Part shown: positions 35,351 to 48,250 of the stretch, piece after piece
Numbering within the stretch: position 1 is the stretch's first letter
How the letters are laid out: the number at the start of each line of letters is the position of its first letter
NCBI RefSeq assembly: GCF_008831285.2
Contig: NC_045148.1
Span: forward strand, 2,544,001 to 2,608,000
Length of the DNA stretch: 64,000 bases
Origin: Nymphaea colorata
Lineage: Eukaryota > Streptophyta > Magnoliopsida > Nymphaeales > Nymphaeaceae
Direction of reading: 5' to 3'
The notes under the pieces: model-generated
The model's database searches: none
The model's input: the letters and a program-made list of their open reading frames with translations, nothing else
What the model was told of the DNA's origin: nothing
Made by a program: the position numbers and the translations under genes

Positions 35351-37177
35351 CACAAGTTAGGTAACTTCAAACGTGATGCATGAGAATAGTTAGGTGATGC
35401 ATAAGAATTCATATTTTTAATTTCTCTAAACATGAAAGGTTACTATGAAAGGTTACTCATCATGATCACCAAAAAAGGCTACGCATGAAACAAACAAATA
35501 GCTAATATCCAATGTCAAGGGTATGAGTGATGGTCAACAAAACTGTGTATTTGTGAATGCATGACAACAATTTGGCGATGCATGAAAAAAATGAACGCCT
35601 AATGCCTCTTGGCAAAGATATAGTTAGTGCATGAAAAGTTGACAAATATGGATATTTATGTGAAAATGTTCACTTGCTGCAATGCATGAACAAGAGAGTG
35701 TGATTGCTAGGTGGACAACCATGATGACCGATGGAACTATTTGATTACCATTTCTCGAACAGGTGATTCCTATCTTGCAAGCATAACTCAAAAGTGAACT
35801 TAATTAAGAAGCTTGCCCATGAAAAGTTGAGTTCATTGTAGCATCACATGATATTGAATCAATTCCATTTTGTGACAAGCAAAACACCTTGAACGTTACA
35901 TCAATAAAGTAGAGTTTTGCAATTAATGCATTGTCAAAACTGTAACGATTTACCAAGAGAACAACAAAACTACCCTCATCATATAGTTGATATAAGAGGT
36001 TGGATGACATATAGGTTTTAACCCTATAGAACTTTATGTCTAAATAGTCATACAAATGTCTTGGTTGTTCCTATGGATGTTTTGGTTGTTTCATTTTCCT
36101 TTTGTTGCTAGCTGTTTCTGATGCACTATGTTCTGTGTTGATTGGGATCAGATCTTCGCTTCCTTTCATACCTTTCATCATATGTATGAACGTATCGTGC
36201 TTTACAACATTGACTTCTAACTTATTGAAGATGATATTTTTTTACACCTAGTTGATACTTATCAAGGGGGTTAAGGGTCGCCGGACTGATTCATTGAGAC
36301 TAATCTTCATTAACACTAATGGCTTGATGGCAAAATGAAGAAATCTTTAGTGCCATGTTTATTGATGGCCTCATGTAATTGTAGTCTTATGCACTTTTTG
36401 ATGCCAAGTCAACATGTATAAGTGATTTACATAGGAACTAGTAATGAGAGGCTATCAGATACTTGATATCTTCATCTAAAGGAATCTCAAATCTTGAACT
36501 CAATATTTCTTGCTTGGCTTTTTTTGTTTTTCTTCACATAATACATGACTCAGTTACTTCTAATGTTCTCCCAATCCAGTGCTTTTTAATACATGATAAC
36601 ATAACAATACCTGTACATTCAATTGCTTTGCCAACAACATTGTAAGCAACATATGCCTCTTTTTTATGAGACTTTTCTCTCTGCATACCGCATGGTACTT
36701 GTGCACATAATTATTAAAGGCATCCACCTTGAGCCTGAACCATATGCCTTGGAGTGTTTTCAAACAAAAATGCCTTAAAGCATTCTGTTGAGGCGCACCT
36801 TACCCCGAGGCATGTGCTTCACCTTAGAGAAGTGCCAAGGTTCATATATCATGCCTAAGGCAGACGGGTTAGGCATGATTTTTTTTTTTTTTTTTAAACT
36901 AAAAGACGAAAGCGGAGTTCATGAGGCCTTTTTGATGCATAACCCTCAAAACCATCCCTTCCCTTCTATTATGCATATTCTCATTCATCACTTGCAGAAA
37001 TTTCCTCCTCCAATGCAATCAAATCTCATTTCTCTATGCCATCCAACTAGGTGGGTTATCGTTGCACCTTCTATTAATGTAATGACACTGGTAATAAATT
37101 AATTACGTAATTGCTCACCTCTCTCTGTCTCTCTCTCTTTGATGCAAATGGGGCCACCCACAGACCCTCAACTCCAC

Positions 37178-37222
37178 CCCCCCCCCCCCCCCCAAACAAA
37201 AAAACACACACACACACACACA
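37178..37222. repeat. Poly(C) run followed by (CA)n
   Basis: About 16 consecutive C, then CAAACAAAAAAA and a CA microsatellite. Poly(C) of this length is unusual in an AT-rich plant region and assembly length may be unreliable. Confidence 0.85.
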
Positions 37223-38340
37223 CAGAATGTCCCCTCTCTCTGTCATGAGAAGTAAATCTACAGACAGGCAGTTTAATCTGCAAGCCACTTTTTTGTTGAC
37301 ATAGTAAACTAAGTTCCAATGCGGAGTGAAATATAAAACCTTAAGAAAACAGCAAATTAAATAAAATAACGCATGTAGCAGTCATTGCACAACCAAATAG
37401 ATATCTCTCAGCATTTACACAATGAATTGTGAAACTCAGCACTTCGGCTAGAATAAAAGCATGCACCACATACGGAAAAAAAAAATTACATAAAAGAATG
37501 AGAAATAAGTATGAAAATATAGTATAACATGAAACGTAATGTAATTATACAGTGAATCATCTGTTACACTGAGCATACAACTTTCATTCCTTCATCTATT
37601 TTAACATAGTCGGATTGTTAGACAATTTTGCACATTTCACCAGAGGTTCAAACAGCTTATGATGGACAAAATATTTACCTAAATTTCTCAAAAGTGATGA
37701 TCCATCAATGATAGATTTGAAGCCTGAATGCTTTAGAGGGCATAGTAATTGGTTTACATCTGTACTTGGGGCACTATCATTGTTCTTTTCTAAATTACCA
37801 GGGATATATTTACTTGAGATCTTTTTTGTCAGTTGCATATTGCATCAAACACAATTTTCTTGGTTCAGTGTTGAACCTGTAGCACGTTCCATATGCATGT
37901 GGTGCCAGTAGTGCACTTCAAGCTGGGAGAGACGACGTTCAATTGAATGTGTTAGCTAGAGCCATGTAGTGGCTGGGAGGGAGAGAGTCAACCACCTTCT
38001 TTTTTAATCATATTATATATATATATGTATATATATATATGTCAGCATATGGTGGGGAACCTGAAAACCTATGCCACTTTATAAGTGCATTTTTTTATTG
38101 AGGATAAAACTTAAGTGAGCTCTGGTGATCATGGAGCCACGTGATGGACATATACATATAGAGTTAGATCGATTGGGTAGTCACAACCACATGTGACGAG
38201 AATGTGATAAGAGAATGTGAAGAGAGGTACATGCCAACTAAGTTGAAGAATTTGAATAAAGTTCGAACCATACATACGCTTCAGCCTTTCTATGGTATTG
38301 ATTTCCTTAGAAAACTTGTTGGTCCAGCTCATGACCCTCA

Positions 38341-38571
38341 ATTCAAATAAAGAAATAAATAAATAAACAAGTAAATATAGTCAAGTCAAGGTGAGGTGAT
38401 GAACTCTCTAAGGGTGCTTTATAGCCTTCGATTTGAGGTCCTCAATATTTGAGAAACATTCAAATAAATAAATAAATAAACAAGTAAATGTAGTCAAGTC
38501 AAGGTGAGGTGATGAACTCTCTAAGGGTGCTTTATAGCCTTCGATTTGAGGTCCTCAATATTTGAGAAACG
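38341..38571. repeat. Two-copy tandem duplication, about 117 bp
   Basis: Copies 38341-38457 and 38458-38571 both open with ATTCAAATAAA, followed by AAAT microrepeats, and close with GTCCTCAATATTTGAGAAAC. They differ by a few bases in the AAAT part. Confidence 0.9.
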
Positions 38572-38959
38572 TAGATTTAAGATCAGACCCTCCCTCTCCG
38601 ATCTTAAATCCAACCTTGGAAGTGAAGTAAAATAAGGAACATAAGTATAGATTTTATGTAAATGATTGAGATCCTTAGTTTGATGAAGCATAAATTTTTC
38701 CTTGGATTTTTTGCCATATCAGCAAGAGCATGCTAAGTCAGATCCATAGATTTCAAATGGATCACCTCTTGACATATTCTCTTCCTTAAAGCTTTTGGAA
38801 AAAAAAAAAAAACTCTTTTTCTCTTTCTCTCTAACCAACCGGTGTGTAGCTTATAGCTGGCCGGGGCCTACCACATGTGAACTACATCTCAGATTCCTAT
38901 GGACATTATCCTCCCCTCCATGTTGGAGGTTTAGGGCTAAGAGTAATCTCCTTTGAAAT

Positions 38960-39323
38960 TAGGGATGTCAACATATCCAAGTTGAATGGATATTCAACCG
39001 AACCGATCTGAAAAAATCGGATATGAAAAAAAAATTAATATCCGATTAAGAAATCAAATGGATTCAGATTTAATAAATGACGTTCAGATGGATTCAGATC
39101 AGATTTATTTTTAGTCAAATATCATATATCTAATGCTATTAAATTTTAAAAATTGCCAAAATCTGATTCAAAATTTGGATTCAGATATAAATATAAAAAT
39201 CAGATTTGGAATTTAGATTCAGATTCAGACATGATTTTTTTTTTATTTAAATTTGAATCTGAATATTTGAATGTCCGAAAAAACAAACACGATTAAGGAT
39301 ATATCCGATCCGAATGCACCCAA
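38960..39323. mobile_element. hAT-type MITE remnant (TAGGGATGTCAA end)
   Basis: The left end TAGGGATGTCAACATATCC is followed by AT-rich GATTCAGATTT words, and the right side reads GGATATATCCGATCCGAATG. No intact right terminal repeat or target duplication was found, so the right limit is uncertain. The left end resembles those of the elements at 11289 and 41206. Confidence 0.45.
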
Positions 39324-41205
39324 TTTGAGCTTTCAGTACGTTGTGATTGCACCTCCTCTCCCCTCTTCCTTTTCCTCTTTCTCACTCTTTAAATATATAT
39401 ATAGGGCACTTGGCTAGTTGAACCTGTGGCGAGAAGTACTCTTGGTTGTGGCAAGGGGTGAGAAAGGAAATAGGCAAGCATGAGAGGGGCCATGACTATT
39501 AGCTGGTTGTTGAGAACTAATACACTCTACACAGTATATACTATACACTACTAGTCAGCTGGCCCGCTTTTCATGGCTCAGTGATCGCTGCCACTTTTCT
39601 TACGTTTCTGCTGTGGTCCACTGCTCTGCAACCTGTCTTTTACAACCCCTCTCCCCCTTATTGGGCTACACAGTTGGCGTCCCGGACCCTACCAAAACTG
39701 GGTGCTTCCAACTTGGCCATGGCCCATGGCTGAGAAAGAAGCATCCGTATATACCAGTTCTGCGTGGTTCAGAGTAGATTTAATATGTTTTACACGTACA
39801 AAACAGATTAAGTTTCAAATTTCCTTTGGCTCTAGAAACTGTGCTGGTGAGAAAGAAAATCAAGAATAAGAAGATGATGCTCTTTTTTTTTTTTTCTTCT
39901 GCGGTCAAGATTGAAGTCCGGTCTTCTGTTATTGCAGCAGTCCGTTCAGTAAAAATTTCATACAGATCCAATTAGACATATATATTTACTTCTGCAGATT
40001 CATAACATGAACCTAAATAACGAAGAGAGGCTTTCTTCTTTGATACTATCGGATTCAATACCGGACAAGGTCACGTAAAACCGCTGCTAAAAAACAAAAG
40101 AGAAGGTGGGTGGGTGCGGACAAGGAGCAGAAACGGTAGGTGGCCTTTGAACAAGCTCGTCACATTAACCCTTCAGTAAAAAGCGGCATTTACACGTACC
40201 GCCTCTGCCCCAGGCTCCAAGCCAAAGGTGGGTATGTGTGGGCTTAAGGGTGGAAATCGGATTTAATACCCGACAGGTAGTGCTGGCCCTCACTTGTGCT
40301 GGTTATTTCACATTTAGACTCCTAGACAAAAAAAAAAAATTATTGAGGTGGGCTAGTCCAAGTCAAGTACTGGAGAGTCGGTCCACTATATATATTTACA
40401 ATTAATCTCTTCATATTTAACAGGTCAGATTTAAGCTGCTGGCAAAATGTTCGAGCCTACTTGAGCCGGGGTTTATCAAGCCTTAGTTTGGGCTGTCCTA
40501 ATGCCCAAACTTAGCAGTTACCCACATGGTCTCTTAAAATTCCCTTAGTTACATATTTGTGGCTCATTTATATGATAGTGCATTTAAGAGATCAACATTT
40601 TTTTTAATAATGAGCGCCCTTGTATGCAAAACTTCTCCTTCAACCAACTCCATTTGAAATGATCAAAGTTTTTTTTTTTTTTCTTTCCCTCTTTTTTAAA
40701 AGAAAACCTCGTGCTTTTTTTGAAAAAATTTACATGATTCTTGAAGGAATGCCAAAAAGAGCATGAACGTGAAGGAAAAGTGCAAAAAAGGAACAATCTT
40801 GAAATCATGATATCGTGCAGTGCACATTGTAGGCTTTGCAAAAAACTGGGTCTTCCTTTGGTTTCCTATATCGCCATTATATATTATTGTCTTATATTTT
40901 GCATACGCTAAATCCAAAACCTTACATACCGCAAAAATTTCTCTGGTCATGGTCTTTTCATGAGCAGGATTTGTGGTGGGAATAAACTAAGGGAAAGTTG
41001 TTTGCTGTTCCCGCACTTCAGCCTCGTGGTCGCAAGAAAGGTTACAGCTGTCCCTAATCAATTCAATAAATAAGGGTGCGCGAAATTTTTTCCCAATGGG
41101 CAAGCTGGAGTTGGGCACCGAATAGTATTTTGCTGAACCGTCCGAAGTGACGCCGCCTTTCACGTTCTAAATTGCTCGCGCAGGCTGCAATGCAGGGTAG
41201 CCGAG
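39324..41205. other. Intergenic DNA, no gene recognised
   Basis: AT-rich with several homopolymer T/A runs. The stretch 40247-40510 (GGGTGGAAATCGG... to ...GGGCTGTCCTAATGCCC) may be another decayed hAT-like repeat, but I could not define ends. Minus-strand frames at 40950-40584 are low-complexity. Confidence 0.4.
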
Positions 41206-41484
41206 TAGGGATGTCGATTTGACAAATTGAATCGAAATACGATTTAAAAAATGACATCTCATTGGATTTGCTGAGATTTTGTTTTTAAATAAATGTCAAT
41301 ATCTAATGCCCTTTGACAAATTGAATCCAAATGGACATCTGATTGGATTAAATAAATTCAGATTTGGTGAATGTTAAAAATTAGGTTTATGACTTTCTTT
41401 TATTTCATGTTCAAAATATGTAAATACCTGAAAAATAGATACCGTTAAAAGTATATCTGATTCAAATAGATTGGTTGACATCCA
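41206..41484. mobile_element. MITE remnant, about 279 bp
   Basis: The left end TAGGGATGTCGATTTGAC is partly matched in inverted form by GGTTGACATCC at the right. The next bases do not complete the repeat and no target duplication is visible. It seems to belong to the same TAGGGATGTC family as 11289 and 38960. Confidence 0.5.
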
Positions 41485-42240
41485 TTTTACAACCATCACA
41501 TGATCGATCTTAATGCAATTTTTGATAAGTTATTGTACCTAAATCTTCAACGCTGTGCAATAAGTCAAGTTGTCTAAGCTTATTTGGTTGGGCTCTCAAC
41601 TTATCTCTTGAATGAAACAAAACTTGAGCATTGAACCAAGCTGGTAAGCACAAAGCAGTCTTGACTTGAAAGAGGGACCAATGATTCAAATCGAAGAATA
41701 TGAACTCATAGACGATATAGTACCTAGCGCTTGCTCGATGGTTTTCTTGAGCTTTGAGTTTTGGTCCCTTCTCATCCCACGCTCCGTTAATTACACTTTT
41801 CACTGTACTTTTGCGGTAGGCTCTTAGAGAGGACAGCTAATATCATTCACAATAACTAAACATGGACCAGTTTTAAATGCTTTGTTTAACAAGTTTATAT
41901 ATATATAGTCAAGGGGTTGGTTGATTTGAAGCTGGAGTGAGCTCACTTTTCTCATAAATAACCAAAAGAAGCCTATCTTCAGCGGGACGTACCTAGGATT
42001 CCAAAATGACGGAGTAGAACAAAGTCCGAGGGTTTGGACTTCACTTCCTTGGTGGCCACAATAGGTATTCTGAAGGGAATCAAGGGCAAATAATATGGGG
42101 AATATCAGAAGGGTGAGTTTTCTTCCCATTAAGAAGAAACTGACCGCTTTCTACCCACTTCTGCTTTAATTATTAATAGAAAGGAGGAAGGTCATTTTAA
42201 ATGAATTTCCGCATTTAATTTGCACGCTCTCGCTCACTGC
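41485..42240. other. Intergenic DNA upstream of the NPH3-family gene
   Basis: Minus-strand frames of about 100 codons (41803-41510, 42129-41824) show no recognisable domain. Nothing else seen. Confidence 0.4.
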
Positions 42241-43475
42241 TCAGCACTTGAATTTGTTTATTGTCCTTTTGTTCAGCTCAGACTTTAGAAAGGCCTGCAG
42301 CCTCTTCTTGGGTGGGATCCCCAACGCATCTTCTCACATGGTCGAGTTGTACCCAGAAATTAAACCCGAAAACAAAAAAAAATCTCTGTCCCTGTCCTTC
42401 TCTCTCTCTTCTGTGTCTGTATCTCTTTCTTCTTTCTTTCTTTCTTTTGTATTGCTTCCTGTGCTGTACCTTCTCTGTCACGGTGCTCTATTTTATTTGT
42501 TCTTGGTTCCTAGGCAAATGTTCTAGAAGGGCAGCTTCGTTTTTCAACTTTTGGAGTTGGATTTTGGCATGCCGTGATCAAACTCATCCATTTTCCCCTC
42601 CTCTCTTATAGGGCACTACTACCCTTTTGTCTTTTCATGGAGTCGTCGTGTTTGTTTTGTTTCACTGTCACACTTGCCCTTCTGTAGAGAGAGGAAGAGA
42701 GAGAGAGAGAAAAAGCACGCCGGGACGGTTAAAAAAAAAAAAAGGAAACAAGAAAAAGAAAGAGGTAGACTAGAGAGGGAATGAGAAGAGGCCTGCCCTT
42801 TTAAGCTTTTTCGGTTTCCTTCTTCTTAGCTGAAGTTGGATCTTTTTTTTTTTTTTATTGGTTTAACTTTCTCTCTCTCTCTTCCCGTCTTTTGAGAATG
42901 TTGATGAGCTGTAGACCTCCATCCTCTAGATTGCTGGTGTCCTGGAGGATCATGATGTGGGGCTGAGTTCTGGCCTTATGAAGTTAACTCCGCCGATGCT
43001 TAGAACACATTCTTCCTTTTGGTTGGTCTTTCTGAAGTGGATTTAGTAAAGGGGTTGTCGCATTCCTTGCATTGTGAGAGTGTTCTTCTGCGCTGGTCTT
43101 GTGATCGAGTTTCTGGATATGGAGCGAGTGTTCCACACATAGAATTGGTAGGCGTTTTGATGGAGCTGTTGGGGCCGTTTTGGGGAGGAAGAGACTGGTG
43201 ATTGTTTGGTAGGTCCCCTTGTGGTGGTAGCTGATGAATGGTGATTTGGAGGGAAGGTTTTATTAAACTATGGTGCATTTGGTAGGGTTGGTTTTTGGTT
43301 GGTTTCTGTTGATTTATTTGTGGGGTTGATGTTTGCAATTTTAGGGATCAAGGCTTGAGAGTTATCCTCCTTAAAAAAAGAATCTTCCCTGTTTTCCTCT
43401 CTCTTTTTTTTTTTTTTTTTTTCTTGTACATTGTTTTACTTGCTTCTCCCTCGTCGTCTCCCCTTTGGGAAAAAA
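42241..43475 (+). promoter_or_regulatory. Promoter/5' leader region of the NPH3-family gene
   Basis: Contains CT-rich runs (42388-42450), a GA-rich stretch (42687-42780), further CT runs at 42870-42890 and 43395-43425, and several short upstream ATGs. Plant leaders commonly look like this. The transcription start and any leader intron cannot be fixed. Open frames on either strand here are low-complexity products of the CT/GA tracts. Confidence 0.4.
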
Positions 43476-43534
43476 ATGGCATGCATGAAGCTCGGATCGA
43501 AGGCAGACGCGTTTCAACGACAAGGCCAGGCTTG
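43476..43534 (+). CDS. NPH3-family gene, coding exon 1
   Basis: 59 bases, 19 codons plus two bases of a split tryptophan codon, donor GTAAGA. The exon is found by its match to the conserved N-terminus of the family. A second ATG at codon 4 is less likely to be the start. Confidence 0.88.
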
Positions 43535-45793
43535 GTAAGATGACATTCTAAGGATCTTGGGAGCTACATTTCTTAAATTGCATACTGTTTTAGTTCATCA
43601 AGGCTGCTCTTTCAGTTTGATCTGTTTAGGGCCTTTCAGTTTTCGTTACTTCTTAGGATTGCATGCTTGAATCGGTTCTATGCTAGCGACGGGGACTTGA
43701 TCGCAATGACAAGCGGAACAGGAATTCGTTCTGGTGAATGGTCCATCGTTCCCGTGGTCTTAACAGAAGGACGATTATGGGGAACCTCATCTTCTTTTTA
43801 TTGCTTTTCCGGTTCTTCTAATAGTGTGGTTATGTGAAAGCAAGGTTGCCCAGTTAAGGTTGAGGATGTTAATCTTCCCTTTCATGTGGGTATACCTACG
43901 AAAGCCAGCTGTTTCAATGTTTCGATTACTTCAGAGAGAAAAAGAACCAATAGCACCTAAATAGTTTTACAGATGGAAATTGTTTTTTCTTCTCTTCCCT
44001 TGCAACTTTATTCCTTCTTCCTTTTCTAGGTTTGCTTGATTTCCTGTCTGTTTGTGGTACTCCAGTTCCCAGACAAACTGCTGCTGGTTCAGAAGGTCAT
44101 GAAATGTTGCTATGGCATCTAAAAGATGTTAAAATGAGTTTGCTGGACTTGCTTTGTCATGGTACTAGCTGATACTCAAGTGACAGAAATGGTTTGCTTC
44201 ATTTTTTTTCTCATTGAAAATGAAAGGTTTATTATTATTCACTAATTTCAGTTGATCAAATCGAACCAGCTTGAATCATAAATGAATCTAAATTGGAAGC
44301 TATTTGTTGGTGGGGCGATTGCTGGTCAATAGCCACAAGATGTGAGTCAACTTGGTCAAATAAAAAACCATGTGCTGCACATGTTTTTACATGGAAAGAA
44401 CAGAGTTTAACTGCTGCTTCTATTCTGATTTTTCAATATGTGCCTGCCATGTTCCTAGAAAGCAATATGTTTCTTACTAGGTGAAATGTATGCTTCAGCA
44501 AACCATTATTTGCCTTGGATGCGCTTGAGAATCAACAGAAAATTGGGTGAGCTCTTTATCATGTGTGGCATGTTGGAAGGCCTTTGCCTTTTTCTCTTTT
44601 TTTTTTTTCCCCTAAGAGATGAAATTTCTCATCTAAATTTTAAAAGATTTGATGAATAGTTATGTTTTTTTTTCTTGGCCATGAATTCTGGAGTTTGAGT
44701 AAAACAGCAACTTAAACCAAGCTGGTAATAGAAATTGATACACAGCCAGGCTGTTAATGGAAGTGCTGCCAGACACAACCCAGAGTTGTCCAACTCCAAC
44801 ATCAAATCTGGTCATGCGTCACAAGTCTTGGGTTACATGCTTATTGTGGCTCCAATTTGTTCATTTTGAACCTCAATCACATGTACATTGACTGAGTGCT
44901 TATTTTCTGTCACATTTTTCTGCTGCCACCGGTTGTGCCCCTTATGCTTCATTCTTTATAGTGAAAGCATCCCAAATTTATAATAAGCTTTACATTTTTA
45001 GTCATACATGGTGATTTCTTATCGAAGTTTTTTTGTAGGTTCTGTACAACTGGCCTCCCTAGTGATGTTGTTGTTGAGGTTGGTGAGATGTCCTTTCATC
45101 TTCACAAGGTAAACCTTATGACTCATGGCAATTGTTTTCAAGTTTTTTCTACCTAGCTAAATTGAATAATTGTTACGTTTCTGAAATTTCTTCATCATTG
45201 GAGGGGTATAGACAAGGTCATTGGTAGCAGCTACTAATTGTGTTCAAATGTTCTTTCTATCATTTTAACATTATAAAGCAACACTGGATTAAGTGGATGC
45301 AAATCTGTTTATGAACAGAGACATGCTGTTTCTTAGCCTTTGATGCCCTTCAACTTGGAGGTCTTAAAGCCACTAGCTGATTTTGATTATTTCTGATAAA
45401 ACATGCATATTTTATTTGTATACTTGTTATAGTTATACTCTTATGCCTATGCAGTTCATTTTTTAAATAGAGAAACCTTTTCCCTCTATCTCCTAATTTT
45501 TTCCTGTTATATTTTAGTCTATTTTCCTAGGTTTCAAAACCATTGTGGCCTCAGACTCCATCAAGTAGATAAGTTATGAATCCTCGCACTCCTTCTCCCT
45601 GCCAGGAACCGTTTTTCTTTCTTTGCATGTGTTGACTTATTATGTCAGCAGTCACTATTTTCATTTGATGATTCAGCATGTATAAGGTGTCTCTGCCTAG
45701 ATTCTTCATTGAGCATTTGTGATAGTCAAATTTTGTGATTTTCATTTTTTGTTTCATCAAATGCTACACTTTCTTTCTTCCAACTCTTTTCAA

Positions 45794-45863
<70 letters not shown>

Positions 45864-47232
45864 GTGAATTCTGTGCACAGTTTTTAGGCCTTTTTTTTTT
45901 TGCAGTTTCCATTACTGTCTAGAAGTGGGGTTATGGAAAATATGATTGGAGAAATGACTGAGAAGGGGGAAGAGAAGTGTGTTATCCAGCTTCATTCTGT
46001 TCCTGGTGGTTCAAAGGCATTTGAGCTTGTGGCCAAATTCTGTTATGGTGTTAAATTAGAGCTAACTGCAATGAATATTGTCTATCTACGATGTGCTGCT
46101 GAGTACCTACAGATGACAGAAGAATATGGGGAGGGGAACCTTATTGCGCAGGCAGAAATTTTCCTTAACCAAGTCGTTCTTCGTAGCTGGAAGGATTCAA
46201 TCAGAGCACTTGAGACTTGCGAAGATGTTCTGTCAGAGGCAGAACAGTTGAACATTGTGAAAAGATGTATTGAGTCTTTAGCTGTAAAAGCATGCACGGA
46301 TCCCAATTTGTTTAGTTGGCCAATGATGGAGCATGGCCCCATGCAAAGTCCAGGTGGAAGTGTTCTATGGAATGGGATAAGTACAGGAGCTAGACCACGA
46401 AGTGCAAGCTCAGATTGGTGGTATGAGGATGTCTCGAATTTGAGCTTGCCTTTGTATAAAAGGCTGATATCTGTAATGGAGTCTAGAGGCATCAAGGCAG
46501 AGAACCTGGCAGGTGCTGTTATGCACTATGCAAAACGATACTTTCCAGGACTGAATAGGCGCCAGACAATTAGCGAATCAAGCACGCGTGTTGCACCATT
46601 GTCTTTCACCAATGCACCATCTGAGGACGAGCAAAGGCTTCTACTTGAAGAAGTTGATAACATGTTACCAATGCAGAAGGGTATGGCCTCCACAAAGTTC
46701 CTCTTTGGGCTTTTACGAACAGCAATGATTCTGCAAGCAAGCCCAACCTGTAAGGCAAACTTGGAGAAAAGAATTGGAATGCAGTTGGACCAAGCGACTT
46801 TGGAGGACCTATTAATGCCTAACTTTTCACATGATGTGGAAACCCTTTATGATGTTGACTCTGTCAAACGAATCCTTGAGCACTTCTTGGTGTTGGATCA
46901 GGCTACGGGTGGTGCCTCGCCATGCTCAGCTGATGATGGACAAATCATGGGCTCACCTTCTTTGACTCCCATAACCATGGTAGCCAAGCTTATGGATGGC
47001 TACCTTGCTGAAGTCGCACCAGATGTAAATCTGAAGCTTCCTAAATTTCATGCACTGGCAGCGGCTATACCTGACTATGCTCGACCTTTGGACGATGGTC
47101 TTTATCGTGCCATTGACATATATTTGAAGGTAAATCTCATCTTCAAGCCTTTGAAGGAACTTAGATCTGGAATTGACATAAACCTGGTAGAGATTGCTTA
47201 TGTACTAGCAAAGTTGGCCAAGTACATGATAT

Positions 47233-47263
<31 letters not shown>

Positions 47264-48250
47264 AGAGAGAGAGAGAGAGAAATTGTTCAAATTTGAGCAT
47301 GCATTTATGTCACACCATTGTCATTCTTCAGCTAATAAATTTTGTAATGCTGTCATCCTTTTAGAGAAGATCCTAGCTGGTTAGGTTATAAATCTCTCTA
47401 ATGTCTGTCATATCATAGGTGGATAAAAATCATAAAATGATATATGAAACTTGGACAATGGTCACTTTGCTGATTGTTGTCTAATTTTTATAAATGATGT
47501 CTCTTCGAAGACGTCCGATAAAATTCATAAATGACATCACACATCAGTTATGAGATTTGTTATAAATTTGATGCTTTTTTTAAGACACATGCCTTTTTGT
47601 GTCTTCAATGCATTTAAAGTTTCCTTGCATGAATTGGGTTTGGTTGGCTTGCCTCTATCTTTCTTTGCCTTTCTTATTATGATCTCTTGATGTGTTTGCT
47701 GGCGACACAGGCTCATCCATGGCTCACTGAGTCGGAGAGAGAACAGCTATGCCGTTTGATGGACTGCCAAAAACTCTCACTAGAAGCCTGTACACATGCA
47801 GCACAGAACGAGAGGCTCCCACTCCGAGTAGTGGTCCAAGTCCTCTTCTTTGAACAACTGCAGCTGAGGACTTCAATTGCTGGATGTTTCTTAGTATCTG
47901 ACAATCTTGATGGCTCAAGGCCGTTGAGAAGTGGTCTGGTAGCTTCAAATGAGGGTGGATGGGTCAGTGCTGTGAGAGAAAACCAAGTGCTGAAAGTTGG
48001 TATGGACAACATGAGAATTCGTGTATCTGAGCTTGAGAAGGAGTGTTCAAACATGCGCCAAGAAATCGAGAAATTGGGCAAGGGAAGAAATGGCACATGG
48101 AGCACCATGTCGAAGAAGTTTGGTTTCAGGATGAAGTCGCAGATGTGTAGTGCTCAAGAAGGCTCTGTCAGCAGCCAGAGTCGTGGGGAAAGCAAGCTGG
48201 ACAAGTTGAAGTTTCAGGGAAAGCATGCGAAACAAAAGAAAGAAGTCTGA
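43476..48250 (+). CDS. NPH3/RPT2-like (NRL) BTB/POZ protein, 630 aa, four coding exons
   Basis: Coding exons are 43476-43534, 45039-45108, 45906-47129 and 47711-48250. All splice sites are GT-AG and the total is 1,893 bases including the stop. The protein starts [20 protein letters not shown], a start shared with Arabidopsis At1g30440-type proteins. A BTB/POZ domain (about residues 28-100) follows, then the NPH3 domain from about residue 212 (SDWWYEDV) to about 505 ([12 protein letters not shown]). A C-terminal coiled coil spans about 538-575 and the tail is basic. NRL proteins are thought to act as CUL3 ubiquitin-ligase adaptors near the plasma membrane in phototropin and auxin-related responses. 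The substrate of this subgroup is not known to me. The frame is intact. Confidence 0.94.
43535..45038 (+). other. Intron 1 of the NPH3-family gene
   Basis: 1.5 kb, T-rich, ends TTTTTTTGTAG. No internal gene; the 63-codon frame at 44293-44484 is not recognisable. Confidence 0.85.
45039..45108 (+). CDS. NPH3-family gene, coding exon 2 (start of BTB)
   Basis: 70 bases encoding [19 protein letters not shown] and four more residues before the donor GTAAAC. It contributes the first strand and helix of the BTB fold. Confidence 0.9.
45109..45905 (+). other. Intron 2 of the NPH3-family gene
   Basis: 797 bases. A 65-base TA microsatellite lies 47 bases before the acceptor TTTTTTGCAG. Confidence 0.88.
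45795..45859. repeat. (TA)n microsatellite in intron 2 of the NPH3-family gene
   Basis: Perfect TA run just upstream of the polypyrimidine tract, where the branch point would be expected to lie. Confidence 0.95.
45906..47129 (+). CDS. NPH3-family gene, coding exon 3 (BTB remainder and most of NPH3 domain)
   Basis: 408 codons, from [10 protein letters not shown] to AIDIYLK, donor GTAAAT at 47130. It includes [17 protein letters not shown] (end of BTB), [12 protein letters not shown] and SDWWYED (start of NPH3), and [17 protein letters not shown]. The open frame runs on 105 bases into the intron before a stop, but that tail has no family match. Confidence 0.94.
47130..47710 (+). other. Intron 3 of the NPH3-family gene
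   Basis: 581 bases. An intronic in-frame TGA occurs at 47232-47234 and a GA-rich microsatellite at 47233-47281 follows. The acceptor is GCGACACAG. Confidence 0.88.
47233..47281. repeat. (GA)n microsatellite in intron 3
   Basis: GA run with a few A and G interruptions. Confidence 0.9.
47711..48250 (+). CDS. NPH3-family gene, coding exon 4 (NPH3 end, coiled coil, tail)
   Basis: 179 codons plus TGA. It starts [20 protein letters not shown] and contains [19 protein letters not shown], then [19 protein letters not shown] (coiled coil). The tail is basic and Ser-rich, ending KKEV. Confidence 0.93.
   Translation, partial: AHPWLTESEREQLCRLMDCQKLSLEACTHAAQNERLPLRVVVQVLFFEQLQLRTSIAGCFLVSDNLDGSRPLRSGLVASNEGGWVSAVRENQVLKVGMDNMRIRVSELEKECSNMRQEIEKLGKGRNGTWSTMSKKFGFRMKSQMCSAQEGSVSSQSRGESKLDKLKFQGKHAKQKKEV

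Larger units (their letters stand above)
34373..38340. other. Gene-poor intergenic DNA
   Basis: No gene recognised. It contains a degenerate TTGAAACCATTA-type repeat (35235-35350) and a GCGCACCTTACCCCGAGGC-type repeat fragment near 36790-36870. A C16 homopolymer with a CA run lies at 37178-37222, and short TA runs near 38010-38040. Confidence 0.5.

Noticed and set aside
42248-42611. Overlapping 92- and 116-codon frames upstream of the NPH3-family gene
   Set aside because: Ser/Leu-rich products of CT runs in the presumed promoter/leader.
47130-47234. 34-codon extension of NPH3 exon 3
   Set aside because: Follows a consensus donor and has no family similarity, while exon 4 at 47711 continues the NPH3 domain.
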